This document shows positions 26,384-34,426 of a stretch of DNA of 64,000 bases, piece by piece. The notes beneath the pieces are model-generated. The model saw only the letters and a list, made by a program, of their open reading frames with translations. It was not told where the DNA came from and did not search any database. The translations under genes were made by a program, and so were the position numbers. Origin of the DNA: an uncultured Prevotellaceae bacterium (GTDB lineage Bacteria > Bacteroidota > Bacteroidia > Bacteroidales > Bacteroidaceae); the NCBI GenBank assembly GCA_946404865.1, contig CAMJFC010000007.1, forward strand, positions 1 to 64,000, written 5' to 3'. Positions within the stretch are counted from its first letter, which is position 1; every line of letters begins with the position of its first letter.

Positions 26384-27382
26384 ATGAAAGTAGCAATTGT
26401 AGGTGCAAGCGGTGCCGTCGGACAAGAGTTCCTGCGTGTGCTCGCTGAGCGTAATTTCCCCATCGATGAACTTCTTCTCTTCGGCTCGCAGCGTAGCGCT
26501 GGCACGAAATATGTGTTCCGCGACAAAGAGTACGAGGTGAAACTGCTTCAGCACAATGATGATTTCAAGGGAGTTGACATCGCCTTCGCCTCGGCCGGAG
26601 CTGGCACTTCGAAAGAGTTTGCCGACACCATCACCAAATATGGCGCGGTCATGATTGACAATTCCAGCGCCTTCCGTATGGATGAGGATGTGCCTCTGGT
26701 GGTACCTGAGTGCAATGCCGCTGACGCGCTGGTACGGCCGCGTGGCATTATCGCCAACCCCAACTGCACGACCATCATGATGGTGGTGACCTTGCAGCCG
26801 TTGGAGAACCTCTCGCATATCCGCCGTATCCATGTGTCATCCTATCAGAGCGCTTCCGGTGCAGGAGCAGCGGCCATGGCCGAATTACAACAACAATATC
26901 AAGAGATTGTGGAGGGCAAACCCGTCACGGTGAAGAAATTCCCCCATCAGTTGGCCTACAATGTCATACCTCAGATAGACGTCTTCCAAGACAATGGTTA
27001 TACTAAAGAGGAGATGAAGATGTATAACGAGACACGTAAGATCATGCACTCTGACGTCTGCTGCTCGGCCACTTGTGTGCGTGTGTCATCGCTCCGCGCC
27101 CACTCTGAGAGTGTGTGGATTGAGACCGAACGCCCCATCAGCGTGGAAGAGGCACAACAGGCGTTGGCTGCCGCTCCCGGCGTGACTTTGGTCGATGACC
27201 CCGCCAATCTGGTTTATCCCATGCCTTTGGAGACTGCCGGCAAGGATGATGTGTTCGTAGGACGTGTGCGCAAAGACCTCGCCAACGAATGTGGACTCAC
27301 CTACTGGCTCAGTGGCGACCAGATACGCAAGGGTGCCGCCCTCAATGCCGTGCAGATAGCAGAGTATCTGATTAAGAGGTGA
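26384..27382 (+). CDS. asd: Aspartate-semialdehyde dehydrogenase
   Basis: Catalyses reductive dephosphorylation of L-aspartyl-4-phosphate to aspartate semialdehyde with NADPH, the branch point to lysine/diaminopimelate, threonine and methionine. The 332-residue product starts [16 protein letters not shown] (nucleotide-binding Gly loop), has the catalytic Cys in ANPNCTT near residue 130, SYQSASGAG near 156-164, and the catalytic His in SLRAHSES near residue 239. I chose the ATG at 26384 because it begins exactly at the family N-terminus and lies behind the promoter; the 55 codons of open frame upstream cover promoter sequence. The gene stands alone. Confidence 0.97.
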   Translation: MKVAIVGASGAVGQEFLRVLAERNFPIDELLLFGSQRSAGTKYVFRDKEYEVKLLQHNDDFKGVDIAFASAGAGTSKEFADTITKYGAVMIDNSSAFRMDEDVPLVVPECNAADALVRPRGIIANPNCTTIMMVVTLQPLENLSHIRRIHVSSYQSASGAGAAAMAELQQQYQEIVEGKPVTVKKFPHQLAYNVIPQIDVFQDNGYTKEEMKMYNETRKIMHSDVCCSATCVRVSSLRAHSESVWIETERPISVEEAQQALAAAPGVTLVDDPANLVYPMPLETAGKDDVFVGRVRKDLANECGLTYWLSGDQIRKGAALNAVQIAEYLIKR

Positions 27383-27670
27383 GAGGTAAGAGGTGAGAGG
27401 TAAGAGAATAGTTTTGGGGCAGGGGGCAAGGTGCAGGGGGCAGGAGAATAGTTCGCCGCGCATGTAGGGACAGGGCGTGCCCTGTCCGTAAGCAGGTGTC
27501 TTCATCGATGGCGTGTTGCGGACAGGGCACGCCCTGTCCCTACTTCCCAATCAGATAACTATTGTCTAAACTCCCACACTCCTACACTCCCACACTCCGA
27601 ACATATCTCCTGCCCCCCGCCCCTTAAAAAGAACCTTTCACCGAGAAAAATGCGCTTTTGACTGATAGTT
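27383..27670. other. Repeat-filled intergenic region after asd
   Basis: No gene is supported here. In order: a GAGAGGTAAGAGGT direct repeat (27380-27405), a GGGGGCAAGGTGCAGGGGGC stretch, the 80-base inverted repeat listed separately, a CTCCCACACTCCTACACTCC stretch (about 27570-27598), and a CTGCCCCCCGCCCCTT stretch. All of these have relatives in other intergenic regions of the window. Confidence 0.6.
27464..27543. repeat. 80-bp MITE-like inverted repeat
   Basis: Two perfect 25-base arms (GTAGGGACAGGGCGTGCCCT... and its complement) face each other across a 30-base centre. Each arm is also an internal palindrome (GGACAGGGC / GCCCTGTCC). Half-copies of the arm (ACGCCCTGTCCCTAC and CACGCCCTGTCTCTAC) occur near 43913 and 43965. 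The structure resembles a miniature inverted-repeat element; no target duplication was identified. Confidence 0.85.
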
Positions 27671-27702
27671 TTTGCTGGATTGAGGTAAAAGAGATACTTT
27701 TG
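27671..27702 (+). promoter_or_regulatory. Promoter of the LytS/LytTR pair
   Basis: TTTG at 27671-27674, 20-base spacer, TACTTTTG at 27695-27702. It is a full match to the Bacteroidota pattern, 24 bases before the kinase ATG. Confidence 0.8.
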
Positions 27703-27726
27703 CACCGTAATCCTATAATTGGATCA

Positions 27727-28911
27727 ATGGAAAAGCGCAGCAATGTAAAAGAATATATCGTCTATCTGGCCGTCATCATCCTGCTGTTGGTGGCGCCGGT
27801 GCTGAGTGAGTCGATGCGCACCCTGTCGGGCGAAAGCGTCGACTTCAACTGGAGGCATGTATTACGGGTGTGGGTGTTCTACATCCCATTCTTCGTGGCG
27901 TTTCTGATACACAATTTCTTTATCGCCCCCCTGCTGATAGAACGGAAGAAGAAGGTGCTCTATTTCGGCACCACCGCCGTTCTGGTGCTGGTGTTTCAGT
28001 TGGTGCAGTGTGCGCAGAAGCCCGACATACCCGACCACATACGGCAGCAGCACCGCATGGAGCAGGGTCCCGGCCTCCCCGCAGATGTGGGCGGCAAACC
28101 AGTCGATGGTCCTGATGTCGGCGGCAAGCCAGCCGATGGTCCTGACGTGGGCCGTCCTGAGGGTCGTCTGTCAGGTGGTGATGGCGAGCGTATGCGTCGT
28201 CATGGTCCGCCACCCTTCATCGGCGAGCGCGATGCCATCGCCTTCTTCGTCATCCTGATGCTCATCGGCATGAACCTCGGCGTGAAGCTCTACTTCAAGT
28301 CAGAGCGCGACCATCATCTCATGGACGAGATGCGCCGGCAGAACCTGGAGCAGCAGATAGCCTATCTGACCTATCAGATCAACCCCCACTTTTTCATGAA
28401 CACGCTCAACAATATCCATGCGTTGGTTGACATCGAGCCCGAGAAGGCCAAGGCCACCATACTGGAGTTGTCAAAGCTGATGCGGTTTGTGCTGTACGAC
28501 GGCAACAAGAGCATGGTGCCGCTGAGCAAGGAACTGGCGTTTCTGAAGAACTACATCACGCTGATGCGGCTGCGCTATACCGAAAAGGTGCGCATCGAGG
28601 TGTCGTTGCCCGAGCCTGTGCCCGAGACCGACGTGCCGCCGCTGCTTTTCATCACCTTTGTGGAGAATGCCTTTAAGCATGGCGTCAGTTATAATAAAGA
28701 GTCGTTTGTGGACATCAGTGTCACCTGCGATGAATCGTCCATCTTCTTTCACTGTCGCAATAGCAAGGCCGGCAAACCGCACGGCGATAAGGGTGGGGTG
28801 GGGTTGAGCAATGTAAAACAGCGCTTAGACCTGATTTACGGCGACCGTCACACCCTCGACATCCAAGACCAAAACGCCACCTTTGAAGTCACATTAACCA
28901 TCAAAAAGTAA
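27727..28911 (+). CDS. LytS-type membrane sensor histidine kinase
   Basis: A 394-residue sensor kinase of the His_kinase (PF06580) plus HATPase type, expected to phosphorylate the LytTR regulator encoded next to it. Four membrane segments lie at about 11-27, 45-66, 77-94 and 169-190. The phospho-acceptor is probably H221 in YQINPHFFMN; the ATP site has FVENAFKHG and GGVGLSNVKQRL. The loop between segments 3 and 4 (about 95-168, periplasmic by the predicted topology) contains a tandem 10-residue repeat DVGGKP(V/A)DGP at 120-139 plus a partial third copy. I chose the ATG at 27727 because the upstream extension covers the promoter. The stimulus is unknown. Confidence 0.93.
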   Translation: MEKRSNVKEYIVYLAVIILLLVAPVLSESMRTLSGESVDFNWRHVLRVWVFYIPFFVAFLIHNFFIAPLLIERKKKVLYFGTTAVLVLVFQLVQCAQKPDIPDHIRQQHRMEQGPGLPADVGGKPVDGPDVGGKPADGPDVGRPEGRLSGGDGERMRRHGPPPFIGERDAIAFFVILMLIGMNLGVKLYFKSERDHHLMDEMRRQNLEQQIAYLTYQINPHFFMNTLNNIHALVDIEPEKAKATILELSKLMRFVLYDGNKSMVPLSKELAFLKNYITLMRLRYTEKVRIEVSLPEPVPETDVPPLLFITFVENAFKHGVSYNKESFVDISVTCDESSIFFHCRNSKAGKPHGDKGGVGLSNVKQRLDLIYGDRHTLDIQDQNATFEVTLTIKK

Positions 28912-28981
28912 ATAATTACTATTGTCTCCACTCCTCCACTCCTTCACTCCTAAAAAACTATTGTCCAAACTCCCAAACTCC

Positions 28982-29698
28982 ATGAAATGTTTAGCCATTG
29001 ATGACGAGCCGTTGGCTCTCAAACAGTTAGAAACGTATATCAGCGATATTCCGTTTTTGGAATTGGTAGGCGCCTGTCAGAGTGCCGCCGAGGCCGAAGT
29101 CATGATGAAAGCAGACTCCATCGATGTCATCTTCATCGACATCAATATGCCTGACATTAACGGATTGGAGTTCGTGCAAAGTCTGGCCACACCCCCTATG
29201 GTGGTGTTTACCACGGCCTATTCTGAGTATGCCGTTGACGGATATAAGGTAGATGCCGTCGATTACCTGCTTAAACCTTTCGGACTGGAAGAATTCAAGC
29301 GGGCAGCCAACAAGGTGAAACAGCGCTATGACTTGCAGAATATGGCTGCGGTGTCGGTTGTGGACCAAGATGATGCCATGTTCCTCAAGACCGAACATCG
29401 GATTGTCCGCATCAACATCAGTGACATCCGTTACATTGAGGGCATGAGTGAATATTTGAAGATACACCTTGAAGACAAACAGAAACCGCTCATCGTGTTG
29501 TTAAGTATGAAGAAAATCGAAGAGCATCTGCCATCCTCCTTCATGCGCATCCATCGGTCGTATATCATCAACCTGAAGAAAATTCAGGAGGTGAATAAGA
29601 ATCGTGTGATTATGGATGCCGACACCTATCTGCCCATCGGCGACCTGTATCGTGAATCTTTCATGGGTTATCTCGAATCTAAATTTTTGGGAAAATAA
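28982..29698 (+). CDS. LytTR-family response regulator
   Basis: A 238-residue regulator: a CheY-like receiver (about 1-115) with acidic pocket D7/D8, phospho-acceptor D53 in FIDINMPD, the switch Thr in FTTAYSEYA and K98 in YLLKPF; then a LytTR DNA-binding domain (about 135-238) with IRYIEGMSEYLKIHL and RIHRSYIINLKKI. LytTR proteins bind paired direct repeats upstream of target genes. The ATG at 28982 opens directly on the receiver (MKCLAIDDEP). The 70 bases between kinase and regulator are a CTCCACTCC-type repeat stretch, so the two are probably still one transcript. Confidence 0.95.
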   Translation: MKCLAIDDEPLALKQLETYISDIPFLELVGACQSAAEAEVMMKADSIDVIFIDINMPDINGLEFVQSLATPPMVVFTTAYSEYAVDGYKVDAVDYLLKPFGLEEFKRAANKVKQRYDLQNMAAVSVVDQDDAMFLKTEHRIVRINISDIRYIEGMSEYLKIHLEDKQKPLIVLLSMKKIEEHLPSSFMRIHRSYIINLKKIQEVNKNRVIMDADTYLPIGDLYRESFMGYLESKFLGK

Positions 29699-29734
29699 GA
29701 CAAACACCCCCAAACTTTCAAAACTATTGGCCCC

Positions 29735-29817
29735 ATTTAACTCCCCCCCTTTTTAACTCCCCCCTTTTTAACTCCTCTTTTTAACTCCTCTTTTTAACTC
29801 CCCCTTTTAACTCCCCA
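29735..29817. repeat. Tandem TTTTTAACTCCCC repeats
   Basis: About six tandem units of the form TTTTAACTCC(C/T)C, each 13-15 bases and differing in the number of T and C, fill the gap between the LytTR gene and a terminator. The length variation in homopolymers suggests growth by replication slippage. Confidence 0.85.
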
Positions 29818-29820
29818 AAT

Positions 29821-29850
29821 AAAAAGGGACCGCCTCACGGCGCTCCCTTT
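29821..29850. terminator. Bidirectional terminator between convergent regulator genes
   Basis: A stem AAAGGGA / TCCCTTT extended by CGCC / GGCG around a TCAC loop (one internal C-C mismatch), with A's on the left and T's on the right. It lies between the rightward LytTR gene and the leftward LuxR-type gene and could end both. Confidence 0.75.
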
Positions 29851-29857
29851 CGTTATA

Positions 29858-30505
29858 TCAAATTTCTGTAGGGTTGATATACCCTCTTGATATGGCCTTA
29901 ATAATGAGGTCGGCGATGTTGCGCGCCTTCAACTTGAAGAAGAGGTTCTTCCTGTGCGCCTCCACAGTGTTTTCCGAGATAAACAGATGTTCCGCTATCT
30001 CTTTTGATGTCAGTCCTTTAGCCATGGCTTTCAGCACGTCAATCTCGCGAAGCGAGGGAGGTTCCTGAGAGGGCTCGCTTTTTAGCAAACTTTTCAGTTC
30101 AGGGCTGAAATAGCGGTGGCCGTTCATCACCGATTCGATGGCATCGAAAATCTCTGCAGCATCCTCAGAGTCATAAATCACACCATCAACATTTTTCTCC
30201 ACCAACTGCCGCAGCGCCAAGAAGTCGAAACGCATCGTGTTGACGATAATTCGGGCATCTTCATGACGCAAGTGTATCTCGTCGATAAGTTGCACCCCGT
30301 CGATGTCATGGAGCGATATGTCCATGATATATACATCATAGGGATGCGAAGCGATGGCGTTGAGCAGTTCCTGACCTGAATGAAAAGTATCAACGTGCTT
30401 GACATGACCACAAAGGATACTTTTCAGTCCCTCGGTGATGATGTCATGGTCGTCGGCTACAGCAATGGCCAGGTTTTGGATGATATATTTGCTCGCTTCG
30501 TTCAT
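29858..30505 (-). CDS. NarL/FixJ-type response regulator (LuxR HTH), orphan
   Basis: A 215-residue regulator. The receiver (about 10-125) keeps the acidic pocket D18/D19 and the phospho-acceptor D62 (YIMDISLHD), but the conserved Lys after strand 5 is missing: the usual GYLLK is GVIYD here (residues 108-112). The C-terminal LuxR helix-turn-helix is complete (GLTSKEIAEHLFISENTVEAHRKNLFFKL, about 164-192). No kinase gene adjoins it; the LytS kinase nearby belongs to the LytTR gene by position. A -7 box lies just upstream. The Lys loss suggests altered or absent phosphorylation switching. Confidence 0.93.
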   Translation of the reverse strand: MNEASKYIIQNLAIAVADDHDIITEGLKSILCGHVKHVDTFHSGQELLNAIASHPYDVYIMDISLHDIDGVQLIDEIHLRHEDARIIVNTMRFDFLALRQLVEKNVDGVIYDSEDAAEIFDAIESVMNGHRYFSPELKSLLKSEPSQEPPSLREIDVLKAMAKGLTSKEIAEHLFISENTVEAHRKNLFFKLKARNIADLIIKAISRGYINPTEI

Positions 30506-30512
30506 TCGGCTG

Positions 30513-30520
30513 CAAAAATA
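30513..30520 (-). promoter_or_regulatory. Promoter -7 box of the LuxR-type gene
   Basis: The minus strand reads TATTTTTGCA, matching TAnnTTTG, just 8 bases upstream of the start codon, so the transcript would be almost leaderless. No clear -33 box is seen. Confidence 0.6.
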
Positions 30521-30589
30521 GTAGTAAAGTTGGTTATAATCTTCACGGATTTCCGTAATTTTTCATTTTTCTTCGTTTTTTAGACCAAT

Positions 30590-30720
30590 GTATCGGAAAA
30601 AGTACCATTTTTTCAGTATAATATTGTCTTGATATCTTTATTTCGTTCCTTTGTTCTTGTGTCTAAAAAGTCCCTGTGTCTTTAAGACTTAAAAATGTTC
30701 CTTTGTTAAAAAAACAATCT
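30590..30720. repeat. Diverged GACATA-type repeat block
   Basis: Read on the minus strand this stretch contains AACAAAGGAACATTTTTAAG and GACACAGGGACTTTTTAGAC units related to the GACATAGGAACATAAGGACA repeats at 26057 and 62098. It too lies in a divergent intergenic region (LuxR-type gene leftward, large adhesin-like gene rightward). Confidence 0.5.
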
Positions 30721-30768
30721 TCTTTTGTCAAAGTGCAAAAAAAATATGGCCGTTTCATTTTTTTTCGT

Positions 30769-30776
30769 TACTTTTG
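30769..30776 (+). promoter_or_regulatory. Promoter -7 box of the 1127-residue protein
   Basis: TACTTTTGCA matches the Bacteroidota -7 box. It lies 50 bases before the ATG at 30827. The -33 position is T-rich but lacks a TTTG. Confidence 0.65.
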
Positions 30777-30826
30777 CAAACTGATTATTATCGAAAATAG
30801 AATCATAATTATAAATTTTTACAACA

Positions 30827-33800
30827 ATGAAAAAACGCTACTACTTATTATTTGCTGCCTTGGCAGGAATGTTTTGCACCCATGCACAGGCGCAAACCAT
30901 TCTCGACGAAGGCTTCGAGACATCGAGCACGCAGTCGGTGTCGCAGCCCGTGGCCGACGGTTGGGCAACGGTTAACAGCTATTCGGGTACCACCGCTCGT
31001 TTTGTGTGGCATAACGAATATGTGGAAAATGAAAATAACGCGACCATCACAGGCCACCACTGCGCTGCCTGTGACGCTCCTATCTCTTCCAATGCGACCG
31101 ATGGCAACGGGCCGCGTGAAGAGGTGCTCCTCACACCTGAGCTCGACCTCAACGACATCTACGAGTTGGCTTTCACCTTCCGTATCAGTCCGATGAACTA
31201 CAAAGACGGACCTGTCTATGACTTGCAGGTGCGTGTGGTGGAAGACGACAATCTGGCTGATGCCGAGACCGTCTTCTCCATCCAAAACGAGAAGATGATG
31301 CGTGAGTGTGATGTGATGGACTATCCCATCACCACATGGAATCCGCGCACTCCGAAAGTGTATCTGGGCGACTGGAAAGGAAAGAAGGTGAAATTGGCTT
31401 TCGTCTATAAGATGCTCACTGACTACGCCAACGTGGTGTGGCTCGACGATGTGAAAGTGTATCGTGTGGAGGAGGATGTGACCCCGCGCCCGGTACTCAA
31501 CGCCGACAGCTATAAGTTCCCCGACATGTATATTGGCGAGAAGTTCTACAGTGAAGTCTTCACCATGACCAACAAAGGTAAGAACGGACTGAAAGTGGAG
31601 AGTATCGACCTCCCGCAGGGCGTCTCCATCTCGCTCGACCCCACTACAGTGAACCTGAACAAATATGAGAGCGTCAGCTTCCAACTGGCTTATACTGCTT
31701 CGCTCACCAGTCCCGCATCAAGTACCGTGGTGCTCCACACCAATGGCGGTGATGTGAAGATTGCGCTCTCCACCACGAAACTGGAATTGCCCGACGGCAT
31801 GACCTTAGAGAACTTTGAGGGTTACTTCCCGCCCGCCGGATGGAAGAACAACGGTTGGGGTGCCGTCAACACGTCTATTGAGGGCGACCAGTGCGTTTAT
31901 ACTGGTGCGGAATTCTCCAACGTCTATCTCACCTCGCCACGTCTGGACCTCAGCAAAGGTGGCGATTTCACCTTCACCTATTATAATAGGTACGATGGCG
32001 ATGAAGAGGGCTATTTGCAGAGCAATGACTTCTATGTGCAGGTGTCGTACGACGGCGGCAACTCTTGGAAGACCGTTTGGACCTTCGACTATAACTTAGG
32101 CGACTACACCGAGACGCTGACTGTGCCCCTCGGCACTGGCACCGACGACTCTTATGTGCGCTTCGTCAATACCGGCGTGTCGTCAGAAGATGGCGAAATC
32201 GACCCCTATTCCAGCATCTATATCGACCGTGTGCTGCTGCCCCATGTCTATGGCATTGACGGACTGCCTCTGAGCGTGACCATGATTTCTCCGAAGAACG
32301 GCGCACAGTCGGTCTATCCGCAGGACATCGTCTTGAACTGGGGACCGGCACAGTTTGCCGAAGGCTATAAGGTGTATGCCGGTAGCAATGCAGAAGTCAA
32401 CGACTTGGTTAATGGCGTTGACGTGGGCGACGCTCTCACCTATACCATTCCTCAGGCTCCTTACGAGACCACCATCAATTGGAAGGTTGTCCCCTACAAC
32501 AGTGTGGGCGATGCCATCGCAGCCAATGTGCCCGTATGGTCGTTCACCACTCAGCCCGACGCCTCTGTCATGGAGTTCCCATATAAAGAGAATTTCGACG
32601 GATGTACGAATGCCCAGCCGGTGCCCACAGGATGGCTCAGTGTCACCACACATGATGCTGCCTTTGCCAAATGGAGCCCCAACAACATCTATCCTTATGG
32701 TGGAAAAGGTGTCAGCCTTGCTGCAGGTTGGCTCAATGCTGGCGAAACGTCCACGCTCACCTCTGCTCCCTTCCGTCTGCCTGCTGATGGCAAGAGCATG
32801 AGCGTCTCATTCGACTGGGCCAATGGACATCCCAGCGATCTCGTCATCGACGAGACGGGTCTGCTCGAGAAACAGAATGTGGCTGGTGGCAATGGCAAGG
32901 ACGAGGTGGTCTTTGAAATCTTCTGTGACGGCGTATGGAAACAAGCCTCCTATCTGTCGGAGAACGCTGACGAAGATGGTAAGAACTACTGGCGTCATGA
33001 GACCATCGACTTGAACGAATATGCTGGTAAGACGGTGCAGTTCCGTTGGATTGCCAGAGCCTTTGTCACTTACTTTGGCTATGGCACACTCGACAACGTC
33101 GTCATCGACGGTACCGTGGAGAGCGGTGTGATGTTCAATAAGGAAGGTTGGGATGCTTTGAAGGTCAACTACCAAAAAGCTGTCAACTCCGGCGACATCT
33201 TCACCATGAAGAACAACGGCAAACAGAAAGAGACGGTGAAGAACGTGTCGTTCGGCACCAACGACTTCCAGAGTTCTATCGCCGCAGGCGATGCGTTGGA
33301 AGTGGGTCAGGGTATGCCCTTCAACCTTACCTTCACTGCCAACAACGCAGCGCAAGTGGTAGAGGATGAGATGACCATCGAGTTCGAGAGCGGACTGACT
33401 GTCACCTTCCCCGTGCGTGGTGAGGGTATGGCTGAGGATGTGCTCTACTACGGCTTCGAACCCAACCCGCTCGACTATGAGTGGAACGTTGACTTCACGC
33501 AGATTGACGTGGACAGGAAAGTGAACTACATGCCTAACTATCACCTGACTCTCTTCGAGAACGAGGGCGGACGCTTCGCTTTCACTGCATGTACCAACAA
33601 CAATATTGATAACCTGCCCGCACATAGCGGTACGCACACCATCGCTGCCTTCGCACCCGATGACAATTCTGCTGCCGACGACTGGCTCATCAGCAAGCAA
33701 ATCATCCCGCAGGCTGGTGCCACCTTCGACTTCTATGCACGCAACCTTGGTACCACAGGCTCTGTATTTATTGGCGACAACGACTTGCACTCAGTGACTG

Positions 33801-34210
33801 TGCTCGTCAGCGAGGACGGCAACACCAAGACCTCCGACTTCAAGGTGGTGATGAAAGCTGTGGAGATGCCTTATCTCGATGGCAACGAGTACAACCACTA
33901 CACCGCTGACCTCTCGGCCTACGAAGGCAAACCCGTGTATGTGGCTCTGCGCCATACCACAGTGTCGGCCAACTGGTTCGCGCTGTTCGATGACTTCACC
34001 TTCACCCATGTGGGCGATGCTACCAATGCCATCCAGGAGGTGAACACCGAGATTGACGGCAATGCACGTGTCAGCGTGTTTAACGCTAATGGTGTGCTGG
34101 TCAGCGAGGGTATTGGTCAGGGTGCCATGCAGTCGCTCAACCGCGGCCTTTACATCGTCAAGGTGCAGGAAGGCGACAGCGTGAAGACCTTCCGCGTGAC
34201 GAAGAAATAA
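30827..34210 (+). CDS. Large exported cleaved-adhesin/choice-of-anchor J protein with T9SS tail
   Basis: A 1127-residue exported protein with signal peptide MKKRYYLLFAALAGMFCTHAQAQ. It carries at least four jelly-roll/choice-of-anchor J domains: ILDEGFETSSTQSVSQPVAD at the N-terminus, MTLENFEGYFPPAGWKNNGW near residue 325, FPYKENFDGCTNAQPVPTGW near 585, and one near 875-1060 (GFEPNPLDYEWNVDFTQ). There are Ig-like modules between them, and a Fn3-like stretch near 485-580. The last ~50 residues (RVSVFNANGVLVSEG...LNRGLYIVKVQEG...VTKK) are a classic type A T9SS sorting domain, unlike the shorter tails of its neighbours. No small acidic protein gene follows it. A role in adhesion or glycan binding is inferred. 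Confidence 0.92.
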   Translation: MKKRYYLLFAALAGMFCTHAQAQTILDEGFETSSTQSVSQPVADGWATVNSYSGTTARFVWHNEYVENENNATITGHHCAACDAPISSNATDGNGPREEVLLTPELDLNDIYELAFTFRISPMNYKDGPVYDLQVRVVEDDNLADAETVFSIQNEKMMRECDVMDYPITTWNPRTPKVYLGDWKGKKVKLAFVYKMLTDYANVVWLDDVKVYRVEEDVTPRPVLNADSYKFPDMYIGEKFYSEVFTMTNKGKNGLKVESIDLPQGVSISLDPTTVNLNKYESVSFQLAYTASLTSPASSTVVLHTNGGDVKIALSTTKLELPDGMTLENFEGYFPPAGWKNNGWGAVNTSIEGDQCVYTGAEFSNVYLTSPRLDLSKGGDFTFTYYNRYDGDEEGYLQSNDFYVQVSYDGGNSWKTVWTFDYNLGDYTETLTVPLGTGTDDSYVRFVNTGVSSEDGEIDPYSSIYIDRVLLPHVYGIDGLPLSVTMISPKNGAQSVYPQDIVLNWGPAQFAEGYKVYAGSNAEVNDLVNGVDVGDALTYTIPQAPYETTINWKVVPYNSVGDAIAANVPVWSFTTQPDASVMEFPYKENFDGCTNAQPVPTGWLSVTTHDAAFAKWSPNNIYPYGGKGVSLAAGWLNAGETSTLTSAPFRLPADGKSMSVSFDWANGHPSDLVIDETGLLEKQNVAGGNGKDEVVFEIFCDGVWKQASYLSENADEDGKNYWRHETIDLNEYAGKTVQFRWIARAFVTYFGYGTLDNVVIDGTVESGVMFNKEGWDALKVNYQKAVNSGDIFTMKNNGKQKETVKNVSFGTNDFQSSIAAGDALEVGQGMPFNLTFTANNAAQVVEDEMTIEFESGLTVTFPVRGEGMAEDVLYYGFEPNPLDYEWNVDFTQIDVDRKVNYMPNYHLTLFENEGGRFAFTACTNNNIDNLPAHSGTHTIAAFAPDDNSAADDWLISKQIIPQAGATFDFYARNLGTTGSVFIGDNDLHSVTVLVSEDGNTKTSDFKVVMKAVEMPYLDGNEYNHYTADLSAYEGKPVYVALRHTTVSANWFALFDDFTFTHVGDATNAIQEVNTEIDGNARVSVFNANGVLVSEGIGQGAMQSLNRGLYIVKVQEGDSVKTFRVTKK

Positions 34211-34226
34211 TTCTGTGATCAGATCG

Positions 34227-34270
34227 TTAAGTAGTTAAGCAGTTAAGTAGTTGACTGCTTAACTACTTAA
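34227..34270 (+). terminator. Hairpin after the T9SS-tailed protein
   Basis: A perfect 17-bp stem (TTAAGTAGTTAAGCAGT and its complement) around a 10-base loop begins 17 bases after the stop codon. It lacks a T-run. It is probably a transcript end, though the TTAAGTAG units also repeat inside the loop. Confidence 0.6.
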
Positions 34271-34410
34271 TATCGTTATAACGCCATGACGTTATTTCGT
34301 TTTTCTGTCATTACGTCATTTCGTTAACACGTCATTTCGTCATCACGTTATTCCGTTATTTCGTTATTTCATTATCACGTCATTTCATTATTTCGTTTTT
34401 TTGTTATCCC
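34271..34410. repeat. Degenerate CGTTATTTCGTCAT tandem repeats
   Basis: About 140 bases made of 8-9-base units such as CGTTATTT, CGTCATTT and CGTCATCA repeated about fifteen times. The block fills the space upstream of the next operon, and I see no TAnnTTTG promoter in it, so transcription may come from the upstream gene or from an unrecognised promoter. Confidence 0.75.
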
Positions 34411-34426
34411 GAAGAAAAAACCACCT

